Source: Diploptera punctata | Taxonomy: Eukaryota > Arthropoda > Insecta > Blattodea > Blaberidae | Length of the DNA: 64,000 nucleotides | Assembly: GCA_030220185.1 (NCBI GenBank) | Contig: JASPKZ010004955.1 | Span: forward strand, 1,364,001 to 1,428,000 | Direction of reading: 5' to 3' | Shown here: positions 53,247-63,905 of the stretch, in pieces | Layout of the letters: each line of letters begins with the position of its first letter | Numbering within the stretch: position 1 is the first letter of the stretch | Translations under genes and position numbers: made by a program | Notes under the pieces: generated by a model | Databases searched by the model: none | The model's input: only the letters and a program-made list of their open reading frames with translations | What the model was told of the DNA's origin: nothing

Positions 53247-54535
53247 AATCGCGATATCATGGAAGCATGAATCCTATGAGGTGAGTTGTTTAAACAATAT
53301 GTTCTCCGATGAATTTTAATGATTATACCTCATAATGTTTACTTCCCAACATTAATTAAATATAGGTCTACAACAGGTTAGATTTTTAGCTTAAGACAGA
53401 TTTTAGAAAAGAAATGGGAATATAATGGTAATGTACACCAACTATATGTTGACTTCAAAAAGGCATATGATTCAATTAAGAGGGAGAAGTTATATAGTAT
53501 CCTGCTAGAGTTAAGAATTCCTAAAATGTTAGACTTATACGAATGTGTCTAAATGGCACAAAGAGTAGGGTGCATGTAGGCAAACAGTTTTCGGATACTT
53601 TTGAAATCCATAATGGGTTGAAGCAAGGAGATGCACTGTCTCCTCTACTATTTAATGTTGTACTAGAGCATGCCATTAAATCTTTAGAGGATGAAGAATG
53701 CCTACAACTCAATGGTATTAATAAGCTGTTAGTTTATGCTGTTGATGTAGTATTATTAGGTGACAGTGAGGAGATATGGAAGGCCAACACACACACACAC
53801 ACACACTACTGAGTAACACTAAGAAATTGGGACTGGAAATAAATATCAATAAAACTAAATATATGGTCACACATAGAAATACATTATATAATGGAAATAG
53901 ACACCTAATGACAAATGAGGGAAATTTTGAGGTAGTGGCTGAATTGAAATACCTAGGAACAATAATCACAAACAGGAATGAGATGCACAAGGAAATTAAA
54001 CATAAGCTCAATTCTGGAAATGCGTGCTCCTTTCAAAAAAACATTAAAAGAAAATATATAAAACTATTATGCTACCAGTTATATTATATGGATGCGAAAC
54101 ATGGACTCTTACTTTAAGGGAGGAAAGGAGATTATGAGTATTTGAGAATAAAGTTCTTACAAAAATTTTTGGACCAAAGAGAAATGAACAGATAGGTGAA
54201 TTGGAGAAGACTGTATAACAATGAATTAAATGGTCCTTATAGGAAGCCAGATATAATGAGAACAATTAAGTCTCGTAGACTATGGTGGGCAGGAAATGTG
54301 GCATGAATGGAGAATGAAAGATGTGCATGGAAGCTTCTTGTAGGAAAACCAGAGGGAAAATGCCCAGTTGGTAGACCAAGAATGAGGTGGGAGAATAACA
54401 TTAACTATGATTTGAGGGAAGTAGATTATACAGGGGATGATTGGGAAACATTGGCTCAGGATAGGGATGTATGGAGAGCTTATGTCCATGCGGCCAAGGA
54501 CCTACGACTTTAATGGTGCCAGTGAGTTAGTTAGT

Positions 54536-55300
54536 TAGTTATATGGTCAAACATAGAAATACATAATGAAAATGGACAGCTAATGACAAATGAGGGAAAT
54601 TTTGAGGAAGTGGCTGAATTCAAATACCTAGGAACAATAATCACAAATAGGAATGAGATGCACAAAGAAATTATGCATAGGCTCAATTCTGGAAGTGCGT
54701 GCTATTATGCATTACTCCTTTTAAAATTGGCCAGTCTGTATCCAGAATAGATCTAGGTGGAGAAAAATTGTTGAGGAGGCCAAAACTTCAATGAGGTTGT
54801 AGTCGCCTACTAAGAAGAAGATTAACTCCTTTCAAAAAACGTTAAACAGAAAATATATAGAACTATTATTCTACCTGTTATATAATATGGATGTGAAACA
54901 TGGACTGTTACTTTAAGGGAGGAACGGAGATTACGAGTATTTGAGAAAGTACTTAGGAAAATTTTTGGACCAAGAGAGATGAACAAATAGGTGAATGGAG
55001 AAGACTATCTAACAATGAACTACATGGTCTTTATAGTTAAGTCTCGTAGACTGCGATGGGCAGGACATATGGCACGTATGGGGAATGAAAGACGTGCATG
55101 GAAGCTTCTTGTAGGAAAACCAGAGGGAAAACGCCCAGTTGGTAAGCCAAGAATGAGGTGGGAGAATAACATAACCATGATTTGAGGGAAGTAGATTATA
55201 CAGCAAATTATTGGAAAGCATTAGCTCAGGTTAGGGATATATGGAGAGCTTATGCCCGTGCAGCCATGAAACTACATGTATGGTAGTGCCAGTGATAGCA
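54536..55300 (+). mobile_element. LINE family B, copy 3 (3' end only)
   Basis: Begins tatggtcaaacatagaaata immediately after the GTTA tail of copy 2 and repeats its 3' part: aatacctaggaacaataatc, gtaggaaaaccagagggaaa. A 115-bp foreign piece (about 54712-54826) encodes RSRWRKIVEEAKTSM and has partial flanking repeats (ttactcctttt / ttaactccttt), so it is a LINE-tail insertion. Ends near 55290. Confidence 0.85.
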
Positions 55301-55424
55301 TAGCATGTTATAGGATACATTGCCAATTTGAGGGTTAATTAAATTCTATGGTATACATTGCATCAAACCAAACATGAGAGTTGCTGGAGTCAATTTTTAA
55401 TTTCGGGTTTCAGGTAAACCTTCA

Positions 55425-56110
55425 CTTCTTCTTCTTCTGCTTCTTCTTCCTTCCAAGTATTAGGCCAAGTCCTGTTACGATCCTATAGAAAATTTTGCCT
55501 CCAACATTTCATAGGACGGCCCAGAGATCTTTGTCCTCTTGGTATATAATTATAAACAGCTTTGGGGATCCGATTTGAACTCATTCTTTCAAGATGGTGT
55601 TTCCAATGTAGTTGGAACTGTTTAATATATTCCAGAATTAGCATAGTCTTCAATTCTTTTAAGATATTGGTGTTCCTTTTCCGATTCCATCTGGTGTAAC
55701 CCACTGTTCTACGCATAAATCTCATTTCACAAGTGGTTATTCTGCTTTCATGTTGTCTTTTTAGTGTCCATACTTCACTACCATAGGTCAATACTGGTCT
55801 AGCCAAAGTGTTATATAAATGTAATCTGGTGGTTTTTTTTTGTACAAGGGATAGTTTAATAACTTGATTAATAATTCCAAAATTTTTATTATAACTAGTA
55901 ATTTTTTCACGGATATCCTATTCATCCCAGATAGAGAGATAATATCCAAGATATTTAATTTGATTAGATCTCTCTAAAATTTTATTCTGGAGACAGATTT
56001 TACTTTGTATGGGGTCTTTCCCATGAAATGCCATAATTTTAGTTTTGTTAATTGATATTTTCATATTAAATTTGGCAGCTATTTTTTGTAAATTCACTTC
56101 TAATAATCAA
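55425..56110 (-). mobile_element. 5'-truncated LINE 3' end with GAA-repeat tail
   Basis: Minus strand: INKTKIMAFHGKDPIQSK (about 56050), then ARPVLTYGSEVWTLKRQHES, TTCEMRFMRRTVGYTRWNRK, RGQRSLGRPMKCWRQNFL (55806-55483), then a tail of GAAGAAG units (55425-55450). Related to LINE 1 and the 44.5-kb copy, not to family B. Confidence 0.8.
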
Positions 56111-56479
56111 ATTTTACTGATTTTGGAGAATACCTTCCTTGCTTTAATTTAATAGCATATGCTAGTTTCATTATGAAACATGAAAAATTTCATCTGCTAG
56201 AGCAATTCTTAAATTTTCATTGCAAATGAATTCCTACACCTGATGTTGCTGATAAATGAACTCAATCTTACTTTTTTAATTAACTGTTATATGCCAAGTT
56301 TGGTTTAGATGAAATAAAAATGGTGGCTGCTAGAGCATTAATGGATACACACACATAAATGCATATATACATTTTGGTCATGATCATTTTCTGTCTCTAC
56401 TAGAATAGGATTGGTAAAGAACTAAAATTTAAAAATAAAACTTATTGTGAGAACAAACCTCAATAGCTTCATTCCTTTG

Positions 56480-57300
56480 GAATGTGTTAAAAGTACAATG
56501 GGTGGTATTTGTACCTGCATCAAAAAAAAAAAACATGAGAAACACACACTGCCTCAGTGGTTTGACACATAGATTAGTAAATATACCAATAAGCAGAGAA
56601 AGTTATGAAAAAGAAAAGGGATACATGATATTATTATGTAGCAATAGAATAGTTTTGAAGAAAGTATGGTATGCAACAAAATAAATAAGTTTAAAAGACA
56701 AAAAATGATTAATGAATGTACACTTACAAAAGAAACTGAAGAAAACCCCTGAAATTCAAGAAATTTGCTTACCATCCACTGAAGCACCACAAATTTCAAA
56801 AGTATTTTAAAAAGTTTGACATAAGATTGGCACCAAAGAATGAATGCAGCCTCAATAGGATAATTAAAACCAACAAAAATGACAACATTGAAGAAGAAAA
56901 TACATTGGGAATTTATCAGATCAAGTGCAGAGATTGTGACAAAATTTGTGTAGGAAAAACAAAAAGAAATTTGAAAATCAGGGTGAAATAACACCTTAGA
57001 AATGTCAAATATGGTGAAGTGGGAAAACCAACAGTAACTGTTCATGCTTGGTCTAAAAACATCTACTTTATATATAAGCTAGTGTACTTAAACAAATAAG
57101 AGAAACCAAAATGAGCTCATAGCTTGGGAAACAAGAAAGAAAAACAAATGTTTTCATTCCTGGGGAATTTTATTTGATTCGGAGCTTCATTGGTCCACCA
57201 ACAGAGGGAATAAGAAGCAGTTCTCCTGAACGACATAACATCGGCCGAGAAGATGGAACCACATAGGTTTTGAAACCGGTTTAAATAGAAGACTGGATAT
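56480..57300 (+). pseudogene. Third PLE, degraded C-terminal half
   Basis: LSGLTHRLVNIPISRESYEK (about 56550) corresponds to the RLTNVPLNEENFNKE segment of the intact PLE. In shifted frames: FAYHPLKHHKFQKYFKKFDI-like and GIYQIKCRDCDKICVGKTKR (about 56910-56975), then VHAWSKN. YIG reads CVG. Its 3' end (ttcattggtccaccaacag, 57187) matches the remnant at 322-345. Stops and indels throughout. Single copy, no palindrome visible. Confidence 0.75.
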
Positions 57301-58394
57301 GAGATGAGGTATAAAGAATTTAATTCAAATCTTAAATTCAACCTCATAGTGATATTTCTTATCAATATGCATGTGCTTTCTGTTTGTGATCAATTGACTG
57401 TCCCTTTTGTAACCATGAACTTGACAAGAATATTTGCTACTTCATGTGATGGGTTGCATTCAATTTATTGTTTATCATACATAACTGTAACATATTTGCA
57501 GGTTTAAAGTATCAGCATATACTGAAATGGCTGTTTCACCTGTCACTCTTGATACACTTACCTCTTTATCTAAAGACAGTAAATACATTCTTACTTTCAT
57601 TGTGTTTATTGGGGCAAATCTGTGATGACTTCTGGTACCAAGAACTGCTTTAGCATACTTGAGCCTATTACCATATTTTTTTGTCATGGGTTTTATGTAA
57701 AAGAAGGTAATGACCAAAACATTATCTTTAGCCCAATTATAAAGATCTTCTAGGGTAGTGATTCAGTCACTGAGACTTGTAGGCTAGCACAAATTGCAAG
57801 TCATTTTACTATACCTCCATTACCATAAAGGCTCTTAGGATGAGAGTTTACAAAAAAATTCATTCTGCAAAAATTTTAAAATCAATTTCTTGGTAACATA
57901 AATTAAAAACAAAAAAGTATTCTTATATTATGAACTGGCACAATCACTGAAAATAGTACACTTTTTTTTTTCAGCTGGGGAATTATTGTCATCAAATGTT
58001 CTAAAATACTTTTCAAGAAGCATTGAACTGTAAGAGCTTAGAGATGTATGGTCAGTAGTAGAGCCGGTTAAGTAGATTTCATTCCCGCTCCTCAAGCTTC
58101 CCAGTCTCATTACTTTTATGGAGTCACTTGGCATATTCAGGGGAGTGGGAGGGGAAAGCCAAACACATGTGTGGGAGTAGAATGCAATTGAGAGCAACCA
58201 GGAGTCCCGTTGATAAGATTTCCCATGAGCAGTCAACAGTCTTCAGAAGCAAAATAAATTATACAATGGCTGCGAACGGTGAAGAGAATGTATTAAATTA
58301 TCTGATGGAATCTACATTCTACAAGCCTTAAGTATTGAATATGAGCCTGTATCTTACATGTGAAAAAATTTAATAAATATTTTTTATATACCTA
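57301..58394. other. Unassigned sequence
   Basis: Roughly 1.1 kb. A 20-codon start-like stretch MAANGEENVLNYLMES at 58266 is not enough for a gene call. Nothing else recognised. Confidence 0.3.
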
Positions 58395-58771
58395 CGAGGG
58401 AACTGTCAACCATTGCATGTAAAAATCCTACCTTAAAATTTCTCCCAGAGAAGTGTACCAAAGCCATGTCCAAAAAATGATGTGCCGTTTTTAACTGCAA
58501 AGTATAGAAATCAAAGTTTGAATCTAGCAATTGCATTCCATTGTATGGAAAAAATGAACTCCCTGCTTGAGGAAGAGTGGAATGAGGCAGGACACGGCAC
58601 AGGTGGCAGGTAGTGAGGGTTATCCAATATACCAATTTGGGAGTTGTATTACTTCCCTATAGTTTAAATGAGAGATTTGGCACTGGATTTTAATGCCTTG
58701 GTACATCACATTGCTTCTCTGGAAGAAATTTCAAGGTAGATTTCGGTACATATGTTTGACAGTTCCCTTGT
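58395..58771. mobile_element. 377-bp MITE with about 75-bp inverted repeats
   Basis: Left CGAGGGAACTGTCAACCATT (58395), right complement ACAAGGGAACTGTCAAACAT (ending 58771), with shared inner blocks aatttctcccagagaag / aatttcttccagagaag. TA at 58393-58394 and 58772-58773. Fits a Tc1/mariner-type MITE. Confidence 0.8.
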
Positions 58772-58949
58772 TAGTACTGTAAATAAAATGTACTCTGACA
58801 GCACTAAACATGTATGTAGAATTTACACAAATTTATTTCCAAGTGAAATGAAGAAAATTATAAGTTTTGAGGTTTCTTTTGATCTATCAATAAATAAAAA
58901 TATCAAACAATAGTTGGTCAGTATGGAATAACTTGTTATTATTTATTTT

Positions 58950-59125
58950 TATTTATTTAGCAGGTTTCACAATGTTTCACAAAATCTTCCTGCACCCAAT
59001 TGATCTTCTGTCGTTTTCCTCCATATCTGTCATTCCAATCTCCATCGTCCAATCCTTTTTCCAACATGCTGCTCAAAACAACCATCAATCCCTGTTATTT
59101 TTTGCTGTCTTCTTCTTTTTTTCGC
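58950..59125 (-). pseudogene. LINE 3'-end remnant
   Basis: Minus strand around 59060-58960 encodes a run like DGDWNDRYGGKRQKINW / AGRFC..., the final residues of a LINE ORF2 (DGxWNDRxxW...). Stops present; short. Confidence 0.5.
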
Positions 59126-59150
59126 CAAGTGGCACCCATTCTATAGTCTC

Positions 59151-59368
59151 CCTGGCTTAACTTGGCAAGAAATTTGTAGAAAAAGACAACTGTGCTCACC
59201 TCTCTCACTCGCACCAGTGTTGACAGTGTTTCTTCACCAGATGCTAATTGGGGTAAGGAGGAAGACAAAAACTGACAACAGGGTGGGTTCTTTCTTTTGT
59301 AACTGGAAGAAAGCAGTCAAGGATCTACCCTTGTATCTCCATCTCTCTATTTGCCAAGTTAAGCCAGG
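59151..59368. mobile_element. 218-bp MITE with 18-bp inverted ends
   Basis: CCTGGCTTAACTTGGCAA at 59151 and its exact complement TTGCCAAGTTAAGCCAGG ending at 59368. Flanks tatagtctc and tatattatagt are similar but no exact duplication. No coding capacity. Confidence 0.8.
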
Positions 59369-59494
59369 TATATTATAGTATTCTTCTTGGGAATCTGTCT
59401 CCTGACATTCTGTTTACATGACCATTCCATTTTGTTTGTTTTTATGAAATTTAAAATTGAAGTTTGAACATTCGTATTTGTTTAATTTCTAACC

Positions 59495-60295
59495 AAACTA
59501 ACTCACTGACTATCGAAACCATAGGTTCATGGTGCACGGACATACGCTCTCCACACGTCTAATGTTTTCCAATCATCCCCTGTATAATCTACTTCCATGA
59601 AATCATTGTTAATGTTATTCTTACCTCATTTTTGGTCTACCAACTGGGCATTTTCTTTCTGGTTTTCCAACAAGAAGCTTCCATTTACCTCTCATTCCCC
59701 ATTCGTGCCACATGTCCTGCCCATCAGTACAAGTCTTTTGTTTAATTACACTGTTTCTTATTTCATCTCTTATCGAAATTCTAGCTGAATGCCTCCAAAA
59801 ATCCATTTCTGCAGAATATAATTTAATTAATGTAGAATATAATTTACTTACTGTTCTAGATTTTAATTCCCATGTTTCTGCACAGTATGCCATTGTACTC
59901 ATTATTATACTATTTTTTTAAATTTATATCCTGATCCCATAAAACAACATTTAATTTTTATATTGTATATTTACCCTTATTTATCCTTTCATTAATTTCA
60001 GCATCATGACTTTCATCTGTGCTAATTTTTGTCTCCAAATGTACATATTTCTCATATGCTTTTATTTTTCCATGTCTGTCTTCTAAAATCAGATCTTTTG
60101 ATTTATCTATTATTAGTTTATTACCGTATACTTCATTTTGTCCAAATTTATCTTTAATCCCAATTTTTCATATTCCTCCTTCAGTTTTCTTGTCATGTAT
60201 TCTAAATATTTGTTATCTTCTGCCATCAGTAACTGATCATCAGCAAATAGCAATGAATAAATTGTATCTTCTTCTACCATTTATTTATTTATATA
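59495..60295 (-). pseudogene. Chimeric LINE remnant (two families joined)
   Basis: Minus strand from 60295: LLFADDQLLMAEDNKYLEYM and TRKLKEEYEKLG (60265-60160, partly frameshifted), DKSKDLILEDRHGKIKAYEK, AEMDFWRHSARISIRDEIRN (about 59810-59755). Near 59728 it switches to WKLLVGKPERKCPVGRPKMR and NLWFR, the family B tail. The 94-codon open segment 59902-59621 spans the join. FADD is intact. Short internal duplication near 59815-59845. Confidence 0.7.
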
Positions 60296-60540
60296 AAATG
60301 GTCAGTTGAATTTTAGAAAAAGTAAATATCAGTGTACTAATTTCAAGTCATAATGCATAAAATTATATAATATGATTATCTTTTCAAATTGAGGGAGTAT
60401 TTATACTTCGAGAAATTTATTTCAATGAAAAGCTTCTTTTTAAAAATAAGATAAATTGACAGATATATTATATATATAATTACAGTATATCAAACTGAGA
60501 CCAGAAGTTCAGTTTAGATTATATTTGAAGAGAAAAATTA

Positions 60541-60585
60541 TATGCTCAGACCGGGGTTTGAACCCAGGACTTGTCGTTCAGTATA
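60541..60585 (-). tRNA. tRNA-like B-box fragment
   Basis: Minus strand GACAAGTCCTGGGTTCAAAC then CCCGGTCTGA has a perfect B box and T-arm, but no A box upstream. Probably a SINE fragment. Confidence 0.3.
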
Positions 60586-60635
60586 CTATAATGTTTCAAT
60601 ATTAAAAAATTGTAAACTTTTGAAGATGTGAGTTC

Positions 60636-60640
<5 letters not shown>

Positions 60641-60670
<30 letters not shown>
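60641..60670 (+). repeat. (AT)n microsatellite
   Basis: About 15 AT units. Confidence 0.95.
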
Positions 60671-60764
60671 CCAATTTTATATGGAATGAGCCATAAATGT
60701 TTTATAGATTTATATTTCAGTAATAATAATAATAATATTTAACGATAAAAATATACACTTAGGA

Positions 60765-60870
60765 CCGCATGCAAATACATTTGCAATTACTTCCAAACAC
60801 TGGCAAGTTGAGTTTTCCGTGAGAACATGCAATGATCGAATTAGGGAGTCGCTCACTAATCAAGCATGAA
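60765..60870 (-). repeat. End fragment of the MSDLEDF-type DNA element (copy 3)
   Basis: gcatgcaaatacattt, acttccaaacactggcaag and tcaagcatgaaagttg match the right ends of copies 1 and 2 (atgcaaatacattag, acttccaatcactggtgag). The ORF part is missing. Confidence 0.55.
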
Positions 60871-61644
60871 AGTTGTTTTTTCAACAAGGTTGGTATTATA
60901 TACCTGCTAATAACCAGTTTTCAATGCATTCCAAAGTTCGTTCTCTATGTTTCCAACTTGCCTGAGGCATATTATAGCAGATAGCTGCTGTATAATGGAT
61001 ATATTATTCGTTTCTAAAGTAAAAATTTAAGAACAAAAATACCTGTAATTACATGGTTACAAAGTAAGATACAATAATTAAAATGGAATAACTAGCAAAT
61101 TTTTACTGAATATGGACGCTCTCAATTATGAAGGCCTACAGATATTTCTGTAATAAATTAGGCTACTCTTTACAGCCTGTGACGCGACTTTTTAATTCCT
61201 TCATAAACTCGTATCAAATTTTATTCTTAGAGTTTCATTTTTTCAAATTATTTCCCACCATTTACAATGATTTTTACATTTTTTCTAATGATTATTTCAA
61301 TTATAATAATTTTATATATTCGTGAAGATCCTCAAATGGAAATACTTACTGTTGTCTCAAAATTAATAAACAAAATTATGACATTATGACTTTTATGTTT
61401 GATTATTACTATTATTATTGTTATTCCATGTGAGGTTTATGCCTAAACTAAAAAGAAATCTAAGTAAATAATTTTAATATTGTATGGCTGTTGAAAAATT
61501 TAACATAATTTTTATATTTTTAGGTTATGCCTACACAGGAAATTTGGTTAATAAATAATAAATTAAAATATACTTGTACCTTCAGTTATATATTTTTAAA
61601 TGTTTTAATACTATTGTCTAATAACAAATCACTGGCATTATCAA
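60871..61644. other. No feature recognised
   Basis: AT-rich; nothing supported. Confidence 0.4.
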
Positions 61645-62135
61645 ACCCAGAGATTTATGGCTGCACAGACATAAGCTCTCTCCATACATCCCTATCCTGA
61701 GCTAATGGTTTCCAGTCATTCCTTGTATAATTCACCTCTCTCAAATCATGGTTACTGTTATTAATTTCCATGCCCCTATTTCATTCCCTATGTCCTGCAC
61801 ATCATAGTCTATGAAACTTAAACCATTTTCATTACATTTGGTTTCCCATAAATTTCATGTGTAGCTTTCTGCTATGTAAGTCTTCTCCATTCACCTGTCT
61901 GTTCATCTCTTTTTGATTTAAAATTTTTCCTAAGAACTTTATTATCAGATCAGCTAATAATAATGCATCATCAATATATACCAACAGTGTATTAATACCA
62001 TTTTAATTAGGCCTATACCTCTTCTTTTATCATCTGCTCTAGTACCAAATGGAATAGCAGAGGAGACACAGCATTGGCTTACCTTAATCCATTAGATAAA
62101 GAGTTTCTATTTGTTATTTTTTAAAAATAAAATAT
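61645..62135 (-). pseudogene. LINE family B remnant with internal deletion
   Basis: Minus strand: NSLSNGL, AVSPLLFHLVLEQMIK (about 62070), IYDDALLLAD-like (about 61980), then an abrupt join to the post-thumb segment (KRDEQTGEWRRL) and LAQDRDVW near 61690. The region between RT core and C-terminal tail is missing. Many stops. Confidence 0.65.
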
Positions 62136-62649
62136 AGATATTGATAATACTAGAATCTACTATACTTATGCATAGAGTCACAAATGGATGTTCAAATTTA
62201 ATAAATTGTTTATCACAAAATTTTAAAAAAAATCTTTTCTGACAAATGGTTTTTAAATGAGATTTACTGAGTGCTAGATTATCATCCTCTTTTCTGTATG
62301 CAAATGTTATGAATTTGAAAATGATGTATCTGACGCATATTTGTTCTGTTTGTATAATTATTATCTTTGGGCAGACCCTTCAAATGTTGGATTGAGACCG
62401 TAACAGGTCTATCACTTGCAACGAAGAAATATAATTATGCTGTAGTTTAACAAAAGCATAATGTGGCACACTGCATATTAGTAGCACTGTTTAATTGTAT
62501 ATATTTGCATTAACCAAATACTCTTATGTTAGGTCATATGGTAACACACCTGCCTGTTGATATGCAGATCTGACTAAAACCTCATGGGATAGTAATTTTT
62601 TTTTTTTTTTGCTATTAAAACCACATATAAGAAGTGTATTGACAAGATT
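62136..62649. other. Mostly unassigned
   Basis: A weak tRNA-like stretch at 62533-62583 (ggtcatatggtaacacacct) lacks a proper B box. Otherwise AT-rich with a T run. Confidence 0.3.
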
Positions 62650-62970
62650 AAGTGAGTAGTTCTGCATATAGCCAAGCAGTTTAACACATGATGCATTGGT
62701 GCATATTCAAATCCCCATGCGAGCAGAATTTGTTTTTCAATTATCTTTGGTCAATATGGGACAGTTGCCCACCCAACATTGTTGGAATTTGGGTAGCTAC
62801 AATAAGTAGCAGTTCCAGGTTGAGAAAACCAGCTATAATGACTGGGGATCTGATATGCTGACTACATCTCGCCCTAATATTAGCTACATGATCATCCACC
62901 TTTCTGATTTACATATGAGGATGTGAAACCAGCAGGTAGGTCAAGGGCATTCTAGACCTCTCATGCCATG
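62650..62970 (+). mobile_element. tRNA-derived SINE family 2, copy 3
   Basis: Plus strand, diverged: atagccaagcagtttaacac, attcaaatccccatgcg, then tagctacaataagtagcag, ccagctataatgactgggg, gatcatccacctttctg and accagcaggtaggtcaag. Same order as copies 1 and 2. Confidence 0.75.
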
Positions 62971-63111
62971 GAATTGGAGATTAAGTAGATACCAAATATC
63001 TGGATTAATTGTATTAATCAATATACTGTACTGTTGTTTGATAGGGATATTAACCCAGTGTTACATAAATGCAATATTTCCAAAGATTTGTATGTCTGCT
63101 GAAAAAAAAAA

Positions 63112-63225
63112 ATCATAGAGAGTTTATCTACTAACTTGTGTAAATTAAAAAAAATATACATCTTATTGCAATATTTGACAGAGTTATAATGCAGTGGAAA
63201 AAAAAAAGTTTACGCTCTCTATGAT
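63112..63225. repeat. Short inverted-repeat element (114 bp)
   Basis: atcatagagagtttatc (63112) and gtttacgctctctatgat (ending 63225) are inverted ends; A runs precede both internal sides. It may be a minimal MITE. Confidence 0.5.
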
Positions 63226-63512
63226 AACAAATATTAGACTACGAGACAGATTTTTTAGTAATGTTGTGATAATGTTATACTGGGATATAATAAAATACCC
63301 CTATCAATCATTAACCCATGAATGACAATTCTTTATCAAAATTAATTGCCATAGATCATTTTGCGAAATGTACACACATATTATGAAAGCCTCTAAGAAA
63401 ATTGAAAAATAAGCATAAACTAATTTCTCGTAAAATTTCTTAAATATGTTAAATTATCACCATCCTCGTTATAAATAAATTATCTTATCGTGATGAGCAA
63501 AATTGTTTGTTT

Positions 63513-63905
63513 AGACTACAGTTTGATACCTATTTATTTTGATAAAAAATATTGAATATTTGTATTTTCACCCATTAAAACTTAAGTAAAAATGCATTTA
63601 TGTACTTCATTTTTAATTATTTGACAAACAAAAGTGCAATAAGGCCTAAACTCATTTGTAACTTAGTATAATTACATACAAAATAATAGAAAATTCATTA
63701 TTTTAGACTTCCGTTTGATACCAATTTATTTTTAGAATAAATTATTAGTTCTTTGATATTTGTATTATTGCCCCATTAAAAACTAAGTAAAAATGCTGTT
63801 ATGTAATTCATTATTACTTATTTAACAACAAAAGTGCTAATAAGGCTTAAACTCATGTATAACTAACTATAATTACATACAAAATAATGGAAAATAATTC
63901 ATTCA
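63513..63905 (+). repeat. 192-bp tandem duplication
   Basis: agactacagtttgatacc (63513) and agacttccgtttgatacc (63705); shared blocks cattaaaacttaagtaaaaa, aaggcctaaactcat / aaggcttaaactcat, ataattacatacaaaataat. About 80% identity. Confidence 0.85.

Larger units (their letters stand above)
50781..53363. mobile_element. Penelope-like inverted dimer (head to head) with 12-bp target duplication
   Basis: aggtctacaaca flanks the insert at 50769-50780 and 53364-53375. Two PLE copies point outward from a centre near 52028: the left on the minus strand (50781-52027), the right on the plus strand (52028-53363). Arms are about 95-97% identical. Both are 5'-truncated inside the RT at nearly the same codon (FYQQV(L/S)GLSMGNP), so the join has almost no spacer: the left arm extends about 30 bp further. 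The right 3' end is about 40 bp longer. One duplication around the pair shows integration as a unit. Confidence 0.9.
49022..54514 (+). pseudogene. LINE family B endonuclease/reverse transcriptase, interrupted
   Basis: APE: FLATWNVRTLYNSGALEVL (49026), VLGDFNAKVGQEG (about 49425), YTWTSPDGETRNQIDHVLVD and NSDHRLVRVK (49715). RT: GTDEIPAELIKSGG, IYKKGDKTDCNNYRSISLL, DHQCGFKRNRSTT, then the PLE dimer, then VDFKKAYDSIKREKLYSILL, LKQGDALSPLLFNVVLEHAI, and YAVD (53735-53746) where YADD is expected. An (AC)n run at 53789-53806 interrupts the thumb. Tail: KPEGKCPVGRPRMRWENNIN. Frame breaks near 49195, 50010, 50465, 53550 and 54060. Confidence 0.88.
48725..54530 (+). mobile_element. LINE family B, copy 2, near full length, split by PLE dimer
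   Basis: 5' leader starts tacttttacattgtcgtggt (48725) and contains ggcctgcgtgcttaaatggt. APE-RT coding (49022-54514) is interrupted at 50781-53363. The 3' tail is GTTAGTTAGTTAGTTA (54523-54540). Excluding the insertion the element is about 3.2 kb. No ORF1 is seen. It directly follows copy 1 and directly precedes copy 3, same strand. Confidence 0.88.

Noticed and set aside
57928..58331. Possible host gene with ORFs on both strands
   Set aside because: No domain, no splice-supported continuation and no recognisable family; left unassigned.
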